A stretch of DNA of 64,000 nt from Notamacropus eugenii (taxonomy: Eukaryota > Chordata > Mammalia > Diprotodontia > Macropodidae). A program made the translations under genes and the position numbers. The first letter of the stretch is position 1; each line of letters starts with the position of its first letter. The notes under the pieces were generated by a model. That model did not search any database. It had not been told where the DNA came from and saw only the letters and a program-made list of their open reading frames with translations. This document shows positions 12,394 through 58,575 of this stretch, piece after piece. The stretch lies in NCBI RefSeq assembly GCF_028372415.1, contig NC_092875.1, positions 148,756,356 through 148,820,355 of the forward strand. The letters run 5' to 3'.

Positions 12394-12962
12394 TGTCCCG
12401 GCCTAATTGCCGAGGGCTGCCCAAGTCATCTTACCTTAGTCCAGGTCTTCGGTGGCCAGCCCGATAAACGTATTGAGAGAAGAGACTTTCCAGAGTCAAA
12501 GAAGGGTTAGGCTTTATTCAGGATCTTGGTTACATGTCCATATGCAGGCGAGTTCTTCCCCAGGAGAAAGGAACCCCTCTCCTCTTTAAGGAGCAAGGAT
12601 CACACAGTGAGAGGATGGGGGTGGAAAAGGGGAGGGGGCCCCCGGGAGGGACCCCCCCCTCAGGCTTTCCTGCCCCCACTTAAGCTCTCCCAGCCATATA
12701 GTCCACACCTGGATACCGTACATGCTGTCAGCCCCTAGCTAATCAACAAAAAAGTGTGCTCAGACCACAGACCAATCTCAAGGGTGGGATGCTCTCCCCA
12801 GCAAGTTTCCACTGAGAAGAGGTGGAGAAACAAGAAAGCTCGAGTCTCACTCCTCAATTCCCAGGTGTTCCCTGGGGGGCCTCATGAGAGCTCGCAATCA
12901 AGAAGCCCTCATTTTTACCTGCCTGAAACTGTTCACGTAAGAACTGAGCTTACACCCCAGCA
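12394..12962 (-). mobile_element. Solo LTR with 6-bp target duplication (class II ERV-like)
   Basis: This 569-bp block starts TG and ends CA. It is flanked by a perfect 6-bp direct repeat gtagaa at 12388-12393 and 12963-12968. The minus strand contains AATAAA followed by a GCC-rich stretch (complement of 12509-12520), so the LTR points to the minus strand. It is much more GC-rich than its surroundings. A 6-bp duplication is typical of beta-like (class II) retroviruses. No internal viral sequence remains, as expected after LTR-LTR recombination. Two open frames inside it (12526-12738, 12754-12966) are chance frames. Confidence 0.8.
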
Positions 12963-13094
12963 GTAGAAGTCTATCAGTACTTATATTTTAGATGAACAGT
13001 GAACTGGGCCTTCTATTGCCTCTGTTGAGACATGCTAGATTGTATTAGGGATATGGCATGGTGCTTATATAATGGGCCTATATGTCTTGAAACA

Positions 13095-13200
13095 AAGGTC
13101 CATCTTCAGTTACCATTTATTAAGTACCTACTGTGTGTCAAGTACTGTGCTAGGTGCTAAGAGACAAAAAACAATTCCTGCCCTCAACGATCCAGTGATT
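13095..13200 (-). mobile_element. L2-type 3' tail fragment
   Basis: The text 'ttaagtacctactgtgtgtc' then 'ctgtgctaggtgctaagag' is the complement of the conserved L2/MIR end (tgcctggcacatagtaggtacttaa pattern). It is short and old. Confidence 0.55.
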
Positions 13201-13555
13201 TTTAAATATCAGCCATTTTTCCAGTGATGCTGTGTAGTTGTAAATCATGGAACACCAATCTCTGAAAAGTCAAAGTTGTGGGTCACTAAAACGCAGTGTG
13301 GAGGTAGATAGGAAGCTGCAATATATTACAACAGTAATTGTGCAAAAGTGGTATTATAAAGTGAGTCATACTTGTAGCAGAACTAAAGAATAACAGTAGA
13401 TAGCCTTGAAACTCCATTGGCATCTATTCATTGTCAAGAGATTTCATTGCAGGTCTTCTACATATTGGGTGGACCCTCACTGGAGGATTTATGGATGGAT
13501 ATGGCCAGGTGTTACACAGGATAAAGTGATGAATGGGTTGTAATTTATATACAAA
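13201..13555. other. Unassigned intergenic stretch
   Basis: Nothing recognisable. Confidence 0.4.
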
Positions 13556-13559
13556 TGCA

Positions 13560-15395
13560 TGAATGTAGAAATTACAGTCAAGACCCTCTACAATCTAGTT
13601 TCAACCTTCCTTTCCACCCTTGTTTTCCACCATTGACCTGTATTTATCATGTGCAGCTACCTAAGCAAGGCCTTAACTACTTTGATTTCAGTCCATTTGT
13701 AAAATTACAAGAGTGAATCAGATAATTTCTAAGGGCCCTTCTAAGTCCATGTCTGTGGCATTTGATAAAATACTCACTTTAGTTTCCCATTGAACACCCT
13801 TGAACAGTACTCAACACTTAAAATCCAGTTCTCTTATTTCTCAGCTACCCACAAGGGGTAGCCATTTCTTTGATCTCATTGTTTCCCTCAAATTTTTACA
13901 CACCTGAAATTGTGAACTTGTCTTATGATCACAATCCTGCTTTCCTGCATCTCCCCCTGCTTTTTTTTTAAACTTCTCCTAAACTTACTTTGTATCTTCA
14001 GTCCCTCCCTGTTCTCCCAGTCCATCAATTTTTTGGCTTAATTTCCTCTTCACTTGTTTGACCTTGTTTTTGACCAGCTTGAGAACACAATGTCCTATAT
14101 TCTTAAATCCCTTCCCTTCCCATGTCATATTTATGTTCACAATTAGCTATCTTCAGCCTTGGGTCACTTCTTACACCTTTTTTGATGTTTCTCCCTAAGT
14201 CTTGAATGCTTCTCAAGGAAGTCAAGAATCTAAGCTAATTCAATTCAATGTGTTCCTCAATGATACATAGCAATCTTTTTATTAATCTCCAATTCACTAT
14301 TAAACTTTCTGTAGCAACTGTACAAGCTTTTCAAGCCCCCAACTTTAGCTGCACCCTATGTTACCAGATTACATTTTTCCATCTACTTCACCAAGAAAAT
14401 TGTGACCATCCATTACGTTTCCTCTTCTCCACCTTTGCATCTCTAAACTTCTACATCTTCAGCCATAATCTTTGCTCTAGTCTCAAGATAAAGTGCCTTT
14501 TTCCCCCTTCTTCCTACTCCCTCTTTAATCATCACTCCTCCCCTCCAATCCCCCCCCATTCATTACTTTTGTTCCCATGCCGTTCAATTATATTCAGGTC
14601 TCCTTTCTCCTTTAAATTGCTCCCCTCCCCCTCCAAAAAAAACCCTCTTTGGTTGTGTCAAACACTCAAGATGACTTTTTATCTCTTTTTGACTGCCAAA
14701 ATTCCAGAAAGAACATTCTTCAGTTCTTCATGATAGTCTCTAACTGATCTCCCTATCTCTAGTTTCTCCCCTTTCCCATAGCCTTCACATAGCTGCCATA
14801 ATAATCTTCCTAAGGTTCAAATTTGACTGCCAGCAGATCAAAATCTGGATCTTTATTGCCTCTATGATAAAAACAAATTCTTTAACCTGGCACGTCCTCC
14901 ACAATCTGTTTTCAACTTACCTTTATAGCTTTATTTTTTAAACCCCTTACGCTAAATGATTCATACAAGAAGAGTATCATCAGTCTGGCATCCTTGAGTT
15001 CCCAACCCATTCTTCATGTTGTGAATATGCTCTTTTCTCATCCTCTGTCTTTCAGAATGTTTTCTTTAGGGCCTAGTTCACATATTTTCTTGTAAAGCCT
15101 TCTCTGATTTCTCCCAGCTAAAGAAGACACTCAGAGGTTTTTATGAGCTCGCATCAACTCTCTACCTTGATTATATTTCTGTGTATCTGTTGCATTTTTA
15201 CATCCCACTCTTACAAATATATGTTCCTTGGCAGCAGGGACTATTTCATTTTAATGTTTTTGTTATTTAATTTTATATTTATATGCTCTGCATATAATAG
15301 TTCATTTTTATGGAATCAAATTAAGCTCTTTCACTTGTTCAGGTTGCCCATAGTGCCTTATAGAACTGATATTCAATAGATATTTGCTAACTACT
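13560..15395 (+). mobile_element. L2/L3-type LINE remnants, sense
   Basis: A long pyrimidine-rich stretch shows L2-type 3' ORF2 wording, e.g. about 14790-14910 ('cagatcaaaatctggatc', 'ccacaatctgttttcaact'). An L2-like 3' end lies near 15220-15395 ('ggcagcagggactatttca', then 'aatagatatttgctaacta'). It may be two overlapping or nested copies. The 161-codon open frame at 14248-14733 falls inside and is poorly supported as a protein: it is low-complexity, with no domain. Confidence 0.5.
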
Positions 15396-15889
15396 ATTCA
15401 AGTAACCAGTACAAAGATGTCATTTAATTGATGTGATTATTTCCTTTACCTACACCTGTACACAACACATTTAATTTTTCTGTGATGCCTAATTTCCTTC
15501 TAATTTTTAGATATAGTTGGTATATTATGGAGACAATGTAAGATTGCCTTCTCTTTGGGAGTAGATAGTTTCTTTAAGCAATCTTAGCTGCCTATATTAA
15601 GAGTGACAGACTTTCCAATCTGAATCCCAGATACTTGCCATCAGAATTGTGTTTTGGAAGACATCTATTGTTACTACTCTTTCCTTTTGGACTCTAGAAA
15701 TGAACAAAATTCGTTCGTACCTAAGCACTGAGCCCCTCTCTTTAACTTAGGGAGCGGAGAATCTGGCTTTGGTCCCCATAGATTTCCTCCAAACAAGAAG
15801 ATAATTCTCTGCACCCTAGGAAAAATAAAAAAATAAAGGCAGTGTGTGGTACCTCCCCTCCATCCCCGATTGGGCTGCTAGCAAGGCTA

Positions 15890-16065
15890 TTTCTTTGTAT
15901 CCCTACCACCTAGCACAGTACCTGGCACATCCTAGGCACTTAATAAATGTTTGTAGACTTTGTGTAGGAGAAAGGACACTGGATTTGGAATCCAAGATCC
16001 ATGGTTTGAATCCCACTTCTGCTACTTGCTACTGTGTAACGCTGGACCATGACAAAAAAACTTCT
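15890..16065 (+). mobile_element. L2 tail followed by MIR fragment
   Basis: 'tagcacagtacctggcacat' through 'cttaataaatgtttgtag' (about 15901-15957) is an L2/MIR 3' tail. It is followed at 15962-16050 by a MIR body with 'ggacactggatttggaatcc' and 'tttgaatcccacttctgct'. Confidence 0.65.
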
Positions 16066-16906
16066 TTTTCAAAGAAAGAAAATGCCCTTCAACCTGCACC
16101 ACAGCCTCTACCTGGAGATGTTTCATCAGATGAGTCGCTTGGAATTGTGGTTGGTTGGTCATTAGCAACAAGAATTAATTAAAGGTCTATCACGTGCGCT
16201 AAGAAAAGCAAAACGCGGCCGTGCCCCGCAGGTGGCCGGCTACCTTCTAATGCGGAAGACCGCAGCTTGGGCAAAAAAGTTTTCCTTCCTTCCAAGAGGG
16301 GTTCAAAGTCGGCCCAGGACTTGGACGACGAACTCTCCCAACGCTCGCCTTCTAGAACGGAAGGGCTTCGGGCGAAAATGCCCTTCGGGAGAACTTGAAG
16401 AACTTGGGGGAGGGGGAAGGCGGCGTAAAGCACTTCCTGCCCTCCGGGCGGGCCCGACGCTTCGGCTTCCCCACATGGGCAGTCACTAACGCTACCGCCA
16501 GGAAACCGGGGGCCTCTTCCGGGGTAACGAATCGCAGCCCCACAGCTGCCAGCCCAGGACCTGGGCCTCGTGACCCGCTGCCCGCGGCTGCGGCTGCGCT
16601 TCGCCCCCGCCCCATCAGCGGCAATTCATAAAACCACAGTTTCTCTTCTCTCCCCACCCCCCATCCTTCACCCCTGCCTCGACCCCAGCTGCTTTGCATC
16701 TCCACCCCTCCTGGCGGGCCCAGGTAGTATTTGGTGAATTTCTTTTGAAGGCACGTGCACACATTTTCACTTCCGTTCGGTTCCAATAATTCCTCTCGGG
16801 TTCGGAACGTACGTGTTACCGACGTCCGAGTCTGGCATCGCGCCGGAGAAATAGGGAACGTGTTCGGGCAAGCCTGGGAGCACTCTGGCGTCCCGCGGTG
16901 GGTGGG

Positions 16907-16986
16907 GGGGCGGGGCCATGGAGTCAGGGCGGGGGTGGGGGGGCAGAAAAGAGCTCGGGGCGGGGCCAAGCGTTCGGGGCGGGGCC
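16907..16986 (+). promoter_or_regulatory. RRM2B: Three identical GC boxes (Sp/KLF sites)
   Basis: The 11-mer GGGGCGGGGCC occurs exactly three times, at 16907-16917, 16957-16967 and 16976-16986. They lie 85-164 bp before the RRM2B ATG. These are consensus Sp1/KLF sites and probably set the start region in this TATA-less promoter. Binding is inferred. Confidence 0.75.
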
Positions 16987-17070
16987 AGGCCTCGAGCCTC
17001 CTCTTGGGGAGTAGCGGCGCAGAGCGCTCTCGCGTCTCCTTCGCAGTCTGGCTCGCGCCTCTTCCGGGTG

Positions 17071-51595
<34,525 letters not shown>

Positions 51596-51698
51596 TCCAG
51601 TTTTCTAGATGCTCCTCCTTGTTGGTAAATGACAGTCTTCTTTTCTCTACATTTTTCTCCAGTCCTAATTGTCAAAAGAAAAACCCAAATACAGTTCC

Positions 51699-51704
51699 AA
51701 TAAA
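51699..51704 (+). terminator. RRM2B: Proximal candidate poly(A) signal of RRM2B
   Basis: AATAAA 104 nt after the stop codon. It would give a very short 3'UTR. Confidence 0.4.
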
Positions 51705-52204
51705 GTAAAAAGTGCATAATTTTCCTTTTAAAAATCTGAGTATAGCCTAGATGCTTTTATTTGGGGTCATGGAGAAAATGGATTGCATTTTTTAACAATA
51801 TGTTTTTTGAGATTTTACTCATTTTGTGGTAAATAGGGTACTACTGGTAGTGATAGAGCTCCGCTAATGTGCAGTGGGGGTGGGAAGGAAGTCTGCCCTC
51901 CCTACAAAGTTTTGGTGAATTAAAGAATATTGCCTTCTTTCTCCTCTTCTTCCCCAAGATAATAGACCCTGAAATCTATGCTAACATGTAATGGTTGGAG
52001 AAAGTCCTCCATATTTTTAGTGTTTAAAGGAAGACAATTATGATTTTCCAGAGAAGATGGGGATTGTTAGCAAGAGAGTATACTGCTTTTACAAACATGA
52101 GATGGACATTCTTAGAAAGATTTTAATTCATGATTTATGAAGAAGAGCTGAAAACAAGTGATCCAATGATGGACAAGCGAAGTTGGGCAAAACCAAAAAT
52201 CTGT

Positions 52205-52440
52205 TAGAAAATGTCTTAGTGCCAGAATTGCAGTCAAAAGACCAGAGTTCAAATCCCACCTCAACCACTAACTATGTGACATTGGGCACATCACTTAACT
52301 TCTATCTGCCTCAGCTTCCTCGTCTGTGAAAAGAGAAAAATAATGGCACTTGCTTCCATAGGTAGTTGTGAGGATAAAATGAAATATTTATAAAATACTT
52401 TGGAAACCTTAAAGCACTATATAAGTGCTAGTTATTGTTG
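52205..52440 (+). mobile_element. MIR SINE, in the RRM2B 3'UTR
   Basis: A near-complete MIR: 'gttcaaatcccacctcaacc', 'tatgtgacattgggcacatc', 'tctgcctcagcttcctcgtc' and 'gtgaggataaaatgaaat'. It is ancient, shared by mammals as a family. Confidence 0.8.
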
Positions 52441-52569
52441 TTATTTTTAAATAGAGAAAAGATACAAATATAGAGCCAGGAAATCTGGAATATGCCGAGT
52501 AAGAATAGAGTGGTAGGATGGAAATAGGGAGAAAATGGGATTCTTAGTAGGTGATATTCAAGATACAAG

Positions 52570-52785
52570 CCAAATGCTACCTCTTCCGTGAAGCTTACCT
52601 CATGTCTTCCTCCACACTCTAACTACAAGTGATATTATATATTACTTATATGCATGGCTTGAATCTTTTCTTAGATTGTAAGCTCTCTGGGGGTAGAGAC
52701 TTTGATTTATTTTTGTGGCTTCCCCATAACCCAGCATGATAAATGTTCTTGATAAATCTTTCCTAAATGTTAAATGAGTTGTTTC
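52570..52785 (+). mobile_element. L2 3' end, in the RRM2B 3'UTR
   Basis: 'ctacctcttccgtgaagctt', 'agattgtaagctctctgggg' and the loose 'aacccagcatgataaatgtt' tail mark an L2 3' end. Confidence 0.6.
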
Positions 52786-55270
52786 TTTTAGGACACCAGG
52801 TAAGATGCTGAGATAAGTGATTCTTTAAGAAGCAGGCTGAACAAGAAGTCAAAAAGGAGTATTATTGGTGTTCAAACAGAAAAGGGCCTTCTTCCTTCAA
52901 AAACCAAAAGGCTACTTGATGACAGCATCTTGGTTTAGAACTAGCATGTACTAAATAGAGGAAAAGCTCAGGGACTCAAATAAGAGTCTTCCACATAAAT
53001 TTAGAATAATGACTGGAAGCACCTGAAAAGGAATGTTTAATGCTTACCAGGTTAACAGAGTAATGTGCACCAGATGTATATAAGTATATACCTCAACTGT
53101 ATATCATTTGTATGGTCATATTATAGTAAACACTATTAATGCCCTTGAAACTATGTTAAAATGGCAAAGGAGAAAGAATGCCATAATGGATGGGGAGGAG
53201 AAGGACTAGTGCCTCCGAGCAGACCTTTGACAGATAATCTCCCTTCTCCCTCTTTTTATCTTCAGGTGGTGGCAGCCAAGTGAAGGTAACTGAGGTCCAT
53301 CCAGCAGCAGGACAGAGGATTTATCATCTTTTGTTTTTTCTCATGAGAACTTTTTTAAAAGAGTCTGGAAAAGCAGATTGCATTTTGTCAGTTTCCCAGT
53401 TTATAACCTTTAGAATTTGTTTTCAGACAAATTCTTGATCACTTGGTTTCTTGATGGTCATCTGTAAAGCTTATTTGTACTAGATCAGGCAAATTATTTA
53501 GCTGTTATAGAAGGCAGAGTTCATTCATAGCTATATTGATATGTCAAAAACAGTAATTTATCAAATGAAGAAAAACTTTCTACATCAGATATGTTTTTTT
53601 TCCTGTTCAATTTGTAGAGGTTGTCTTTGTATTTATGGGACAGTTGTATCATTTTATATTGTTTGTTTTGTTTTGTTCCATCATTAAACTTAAACACCAT
53701 AGTCTTTTAGAATAATAGCTGTACTTTCTTCAACAAAAATTTCAGTATCTCTATATGAGATTTAATTTTAACCAGAAATAACTTGCATGACTTCAAAATG
53801 AAGGAAGAGAAAGTTCTAAGTCCTTTGCACTGAATTCAGATCATTCTGTTATATTGGTAAATGCCTTAATGTCAACCATATTTATTTATAGCAGCAATAA
53901 ACTACCAGTAAGAGGGCAGGGAAATCTCATGCTGAATTTTAATATATTGGCTTACAGTAAGAAGCATTCTACACTCACTCTCGAGCACTCTACTTTGCAT
54001 ATATGTTTTATTATGTTCATGACATTTTATTCTCAGTTCTTAAGGAACTTATGTTCTACAACTTTCTAGGTTTTAAAAAAATAGTTTGTAATTTACAACT
54101 TATTTTATTGCAGCCTAAGTATTTAAATTATGGTTACAATTAAAACAGGTTTCATTATTTGGTCTTATAAAATCTAGAATTATGGGACTGGGAGTTCTGC
54201 TTACAGGAAAGTAGGATTTTGTTATGTTTATTTGATATAAAGAATTGAAAATAACTATTCCTACAATGTAGGAACCAATCCAATCATGACCTAATGTTAT
54301 GAGGTTTTTGCTATTCTCGTTTAATAATGTCTAATTCTTGATTGTTTTGCTGCCCCTTCCACCTTTTTTAGGAGAAAAATGATTGCTAAGAAAACAGCAG
54401 TTTGCACACTGAAAAAAAATAGTAATCAGAATTGAGTGTTTTGTAGTGTGATAACATCATTGCCATGGCATTTTGAAATTTCAGTTGTTTAGTTTCAGGC
54501 TAAATGTCAATCACTAATTTTTTTTTTTTAATGTTGATGACTCAGAAAACTGTTAATGGAATATACAGCTTGCTACCACATGGTCATCAGTTTTTATGTA
54601 AGCCAAAATATCAGTACAGCTGTTATGCCATAGGTGTCTTAACTAAGGAGAGTAAATTGGTGCCTGACTCAGGAACTCACACCAAAGCTGGCTTCCTTTC
54701 TTATCGGATCATCCAGGGCCAACTGATGAGTGGTTTCCAAACAGGAGCATGTATATCTTGTTCTTCTAACCCTTTTAAATTATTATCTTCCAAATAGGGG
54801 ATATGTAGATTGCCTAAAGATTTGAAGGTAGCAGGCAGTGGGATTATTGAAATCCTTATTGTATTTGCTCTAGGAAAAGAAGGTTTCTACTTTAGTCCTG
54901 TTGGTTTAGTCCTTTTCAAAGAAAAATATAGCTTCAAACTTCAAAGGTTTTCTTAAATAAATAAAACAATAGCAATTCTAGAACTTTTATTTAAATTGTT
55001 GATAATTTATGCTTTTGACTTTACTGTTTAATATAAAGCTCTGTTTTAATAATATCTGAGTTGTCCAACATTTCACAGTATTTAGAGGGGTACTTCCTGT
55101 GTACAGAGAATACTCTTATTAGGCATTGTGTACCTAAACCCCATGTTTTATTCTGTCTTTAAATGCAATATTTTGTACTCAATCAGTCCAGCTATTTATG
55201 CCCATAACTAAAGTTTTCCAAAAAATGTTATGCTTTTTGATCAGATTATTTTATAATTTAACGTGATTGA

Positions 55271-55276
55271 AATAAA
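55271..55276 (+). terminator. RRM2B: Distal candidate poly(A) signal of RRM2B
   Basis: AATAAA followed within 30 nt by a T/G-rich stretch (tatatgttgtttttaa). It fits the long mammalian 3'UTR. Confidence 0.6.
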
Positions 55277-55292
55277 ATGTGTCATAGCAAAC

Positions 55293-57059
55293 TCAGTTTA
55301 TATGTTGTTTTTAAGTAAGAATCTTTCTTAGGTCAAGACCTTCTCTTTTTTCAGTTCAAGGTTTTCTTCATAGTTCCTCATCAAAGGTGTATTCACCAGC
55401 TATTTGGGTAGTCAGGAACATAGACACTCAGAATCAAAAACACCCAAGAATCCAAGGACTCTGACTTCCAAAATTGTAATTTAGAAATTGAAATTAGAGA
55501 TATGAGTAAACAAAGGAATATAGTCAAACACAAGAATGAATTACTATGCACTCAGAGAGGCCCGATAGGTAAACCGAGAAGAAAGTTAATTTCAAAACCA
55601 GTGCAAGTTGAGTCTCAAGAAAAGAATGTCCTGTCCATGAGGACTGCAGGAGTATCTAGGAGAAAATGAAACAAGAGAAGCCTTTTTCTATCTTTTGATC
55701 ACTCATCTGTTAGGTGTTATATGTTGTGCTTTTGATGATATAAATTTTTCTGAGTTCCCTATATACTTTAGATATCTTGACTTTTATCAGCGATATTTGA
55801 TGCAATTTTTTTTCCTCAACCCTTCCTCTTCTAATTCCACCTGTGTTGATTTTTTTTCTCGTGCAAAAGCGTTTTCTGTTCTGGCAAGTTCCTGCTCAAC
55901 AAGATGCAACTAGATGTCATATTATCCTATTACATTACAGGAATTTCCTGTGTACCATCCACAGAATGCATATGTGAGTCGACTATTGATCTGCTGTTAG
56001 GCAAATACAACACATTTCTTCTGTTATGAGATGACAATTACAGTTCTAATGAGCTGTTTATGTTGATGTAAAACCTGGTAATCTGTGTATATGTATTTCA
56101 TAGAACAGAGTTCTTCTTGTAGCCTGCTGGGCAAAAGCTCTTGTTCTGTCTATTCCTTGGTAACACTCTTTTGAATGTATCTCAGTTTTGAAGAGCTTGG
56201 ATTGAGATAATCATTAACCCTTGGTCTTGCAAAGAGGGCATTGGATTCAGACTTGGTTTGAATTCTGTCTTATATGCCCACTAACTGTGTGACCCTGGAC
56301 AAGTCACTTCTCTACGCTTCAGTTTCCTCATTGACAAAATGAACAACAATGGACTTGGTGTCTTCCAAGGTCTCTTTCAGGGTTCAGTTCTTCAAATTTT
56401 AATGGCATACCATGGAATCTTCAGATTATTCCTCTTGATGACTATCATAAAGCATGGTTATGGGTTTCTTTATCCCAGGATAGATTTATGATACTTCTCT
56501 GGGCAAGTTTACCTCCACATCTTTTCCAGAGCCAGAGAGCTGGGTGGAGTCAGGAAATGGAGTGAGGAACATCAAGGAGGACAGCATCTTTGGGGATTGT
56601 TGTCTCTGGATTGCCAAGTTTGGGAGTCAGAGGAGGTAGTAAGGTATAAGAAGACAGAAAAGGAAGGAAAGAGCCAAATTAGGAAGGGCATTTAAAGCCA
56701 AGCAGAGGATTTTTATATCACCATGCTGAATGTGCTCCATCATCTCAATGTTCTTCCTAAAATATAATGGCTAGATTTAGATACAATTCTCCAGTGATCT
56801 AATGTTGTGGGATTAGGGTCATGTAAAGGGAGACTACCACCTCCCTTGTTTTGGAAATTGTTTTCGTTAATGTAATATTAAGAATGCAGTAGGATTTGTT
56901 TTGTTTTGTTTTGTTTTTTTTTTGGTCATCACATTACCTACCTTGCCTCATATCAAACGGTTTAGCCATATTAGAGAACAGAAGAGGATCTTAGAAAAGA
57001 GAATGATATGAAAATGGAGGATTGAAAGAAGACAGAATTGCTCCTCTTGCTGTTGTTTT
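55293..57059. other. Intergenic after RRM2B
   Basis: No gene seen. A MIR copy is at about 56220-56400 ('gtttgaattctgtcttatat', 'ctaactgtgtgaccctggac', 'cttcagtttcctcattgac'). A (TTTTG)n-rich run is near 56899-56921. Confidence 0.55.
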
Positions 57060-57515
57060 CCTCTGTCAGTAGCTCAGAAAGAATAAAACAGAAATGTCAA
57101 AGAATTCAAGACCATAAGAAGTAAGAAGATGAGAGAGCACTTTGCTACGAAGCATGCAGAACTAGGAGAACCATTTATACCATGACCACAATAATGTAAA
57201 AGAAAACAGCTTTGAAAGACTAGCACTCTAAGCAATGCAGTGACTTTAGAAAAATGATGACACCACATGCTTCTCACCTTTTTGCACTGTTTTGGGGAGG
57301 GGTGTAAGGAAAAAGAGAACATTAATGTCTTAAAATACACAGAAGAAAGAAGGAAGTTCAAAAGGAGATACAAATGGCAGTTATGTTACTACTATATTAG
57401 TTTTTAAAAAATCAAGCCACACATAACATGTTTACTGTCATGTGCATATTTATTTTCTGTTATATACTTAAAATGTTCATGTTTGTTGCTGTTTATTAAA
57501 TTCATTAAAAAGGAG
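57060..57515 (+). mobile_element. LINE-1 3' end, sense
   Basis: Matches the end of marsupial L1: 'gcagaactaggagaaccatt', 'tataccatgaccacaataat' and 'agctttgaaagactagcac', then the 3'UTR to an AT-rich end. It is 5'-truncated and decayed. Confidence 0.65.
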
Positions 57516-57899
57516 CACCTCACCAACCTTTGTAAGTTCAAGTCAGTAGGCCTAGATGACTTACATCTGTGGGTAACCTCGTTTGAGTAACATCCTTGAA
57601 AAAACTGGCACGTTATTTTTTACCCAGAACCAGTGATCTTTGAAAGATCATGGAGAATGAGAGAAGTGTTGCGGGACTAGAGAAAGGCAAATTTTCTTTA
57701 GATTTTCCAGAAAGGGAAAGGAAGTGAAGTCTACAAGTAGATCAATTAGTTTGATTTTTATTTTTGGCAAAGTTCTAAGTGCTGTACATGTGCTGTTATG
57801 TTTTAGCAATACATTTGATTAAACTCATGGTATTCTTTGGCCAAAATGGAGAAATATAGGCAAGGACGATTAGTTGCATTTAAAACTAGTTTTAGGACT

Positions 57900-58135
57900 A
57901 TTCTTCAGTTGTTTCAGTTGTGTCTGACTCTTTGTGACCCCATTTTGGCAAAGAGGGGAATGGTTTGCCATTTCCTTCTCCAGCTCATTTTATAAATGAG
58001 GAGCTGTGGTAAATAGGGTTTAAGTGACTTGTCCAGGGTTGCAAAGCTAGAATGTGTCTGAGGCTGGATTTAAATTCTGGAAGATGAGTCTTCCTGATGC
58101 TAGGCCTGTCACTCTATCCACGTTGCTTTCTTAAA
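57900..58135 (+). mobile_element. RTE-related marsupial SINE
   Basis: 'gttgtgtctgactctttgtg', 'tgccatttccttctccagct', 'taagtgacttgtccagggtt' and 'gatgagtcttcctgatgct'. This is a BovB/RTE-like head and a CORE-like body, as in abundant marsupial RTE-dependent SINEs. A close relative lies at 63594-63853. Confidence 0.7.
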
Positions 58136-58229
58136 AAACTGTAAATTTTTTGCCAAGAAAACCCCAAAATGGGGTCGTGAAGAGTCAAACATGACTGAAA
58201 AATGACTGAACAATAACAGCAACTGGTAA

Positions 58230-58438
58230 TTTATGTGGTAAGGGGACTGAAAATCATACCATTCAAAAATCGATTGAAGGAATCTGGAGAAAAGAAGACA
58301 GCAGGGGCATGGTAGCTTTGTATTTGAAGGACTTAACACATGGAAGAAGGACTAGACTGGTTTTGTTTGGTCCCAAAGGGAAGAGCTGGGATCAATAAGT
58401 GAAAGTTGCAGGGAAATGGCTAAGTAAAAACGTCTAAG

Positions 58439-58469
<31 letters not shown>

Positions 58470-58575
58470 TGACCACAAGGTTAACCTGAAGTGAAATGTG
58501 CTTCCTTGGGAGGTATTGGCTCCCCTCACTAGAGTGCTTCAAACAAAGGCTAGATATTTGTAAGCTCTGTTGTAG
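58230..58575 (+). mobile_element. L3/CR1-type LINE 3' fragment with internal microsatellite
   Basis: Contains 'gactggttttgtttggtccc', 'gatcaataagtgaaagttgc' and 'ggctcccctcactagagtgc' in CR1/L3 order. It is interrupted by a CCA/TCA trinucleotide run. Confidence 0.5.
58441..58470 (+). repeat. (CCA)n(TCA)n trinucleotide repeat
   Basis: Ten clean triplets in noncoding DNA, a possible variable microsatellite. Confidence 0.9.

Larger units (their letters stand above)
51596..55292 (+). other. RRM2B: RRM2B 3' untranslated region (probable full extent)
   Basis: The human RRM2B mRNA has a 3'UTR of several kb. Here an AATAAA at 55271-55276 with a GT-rich stretch after it would give about 3.7 kb. An AATAAA at 51699-51704 would give about 0.12 kb. 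An ATTAAA lies near 53684. The long form would contain a MIR (52205-52440) and an L2 end (52570-52780) as transcribed repeats. Which sites are used is inferred. Confidence 0.65.

Noticed and set aside
14248..14733. 161-codon open frame, Ser/Leu/Phe-rich
   Set aside because: It lies inside pyrimidine-rich L2/L3-type LINE sequence and is low in complexity, with no domain or splice context.
16360..16386. Short inverted repeat gaagggc...gcccttc in the CpG island
   Set aside because: A 7-bp stem is expected by chance in G+C-rich sequence and no terminator or RNA role applies here.
58441..58470. Triplet repeat as a possible CRISPR or coding repeat
   Set aside because: It is a simple microsatellite in an old LINE fragment, without spacers or a gene.
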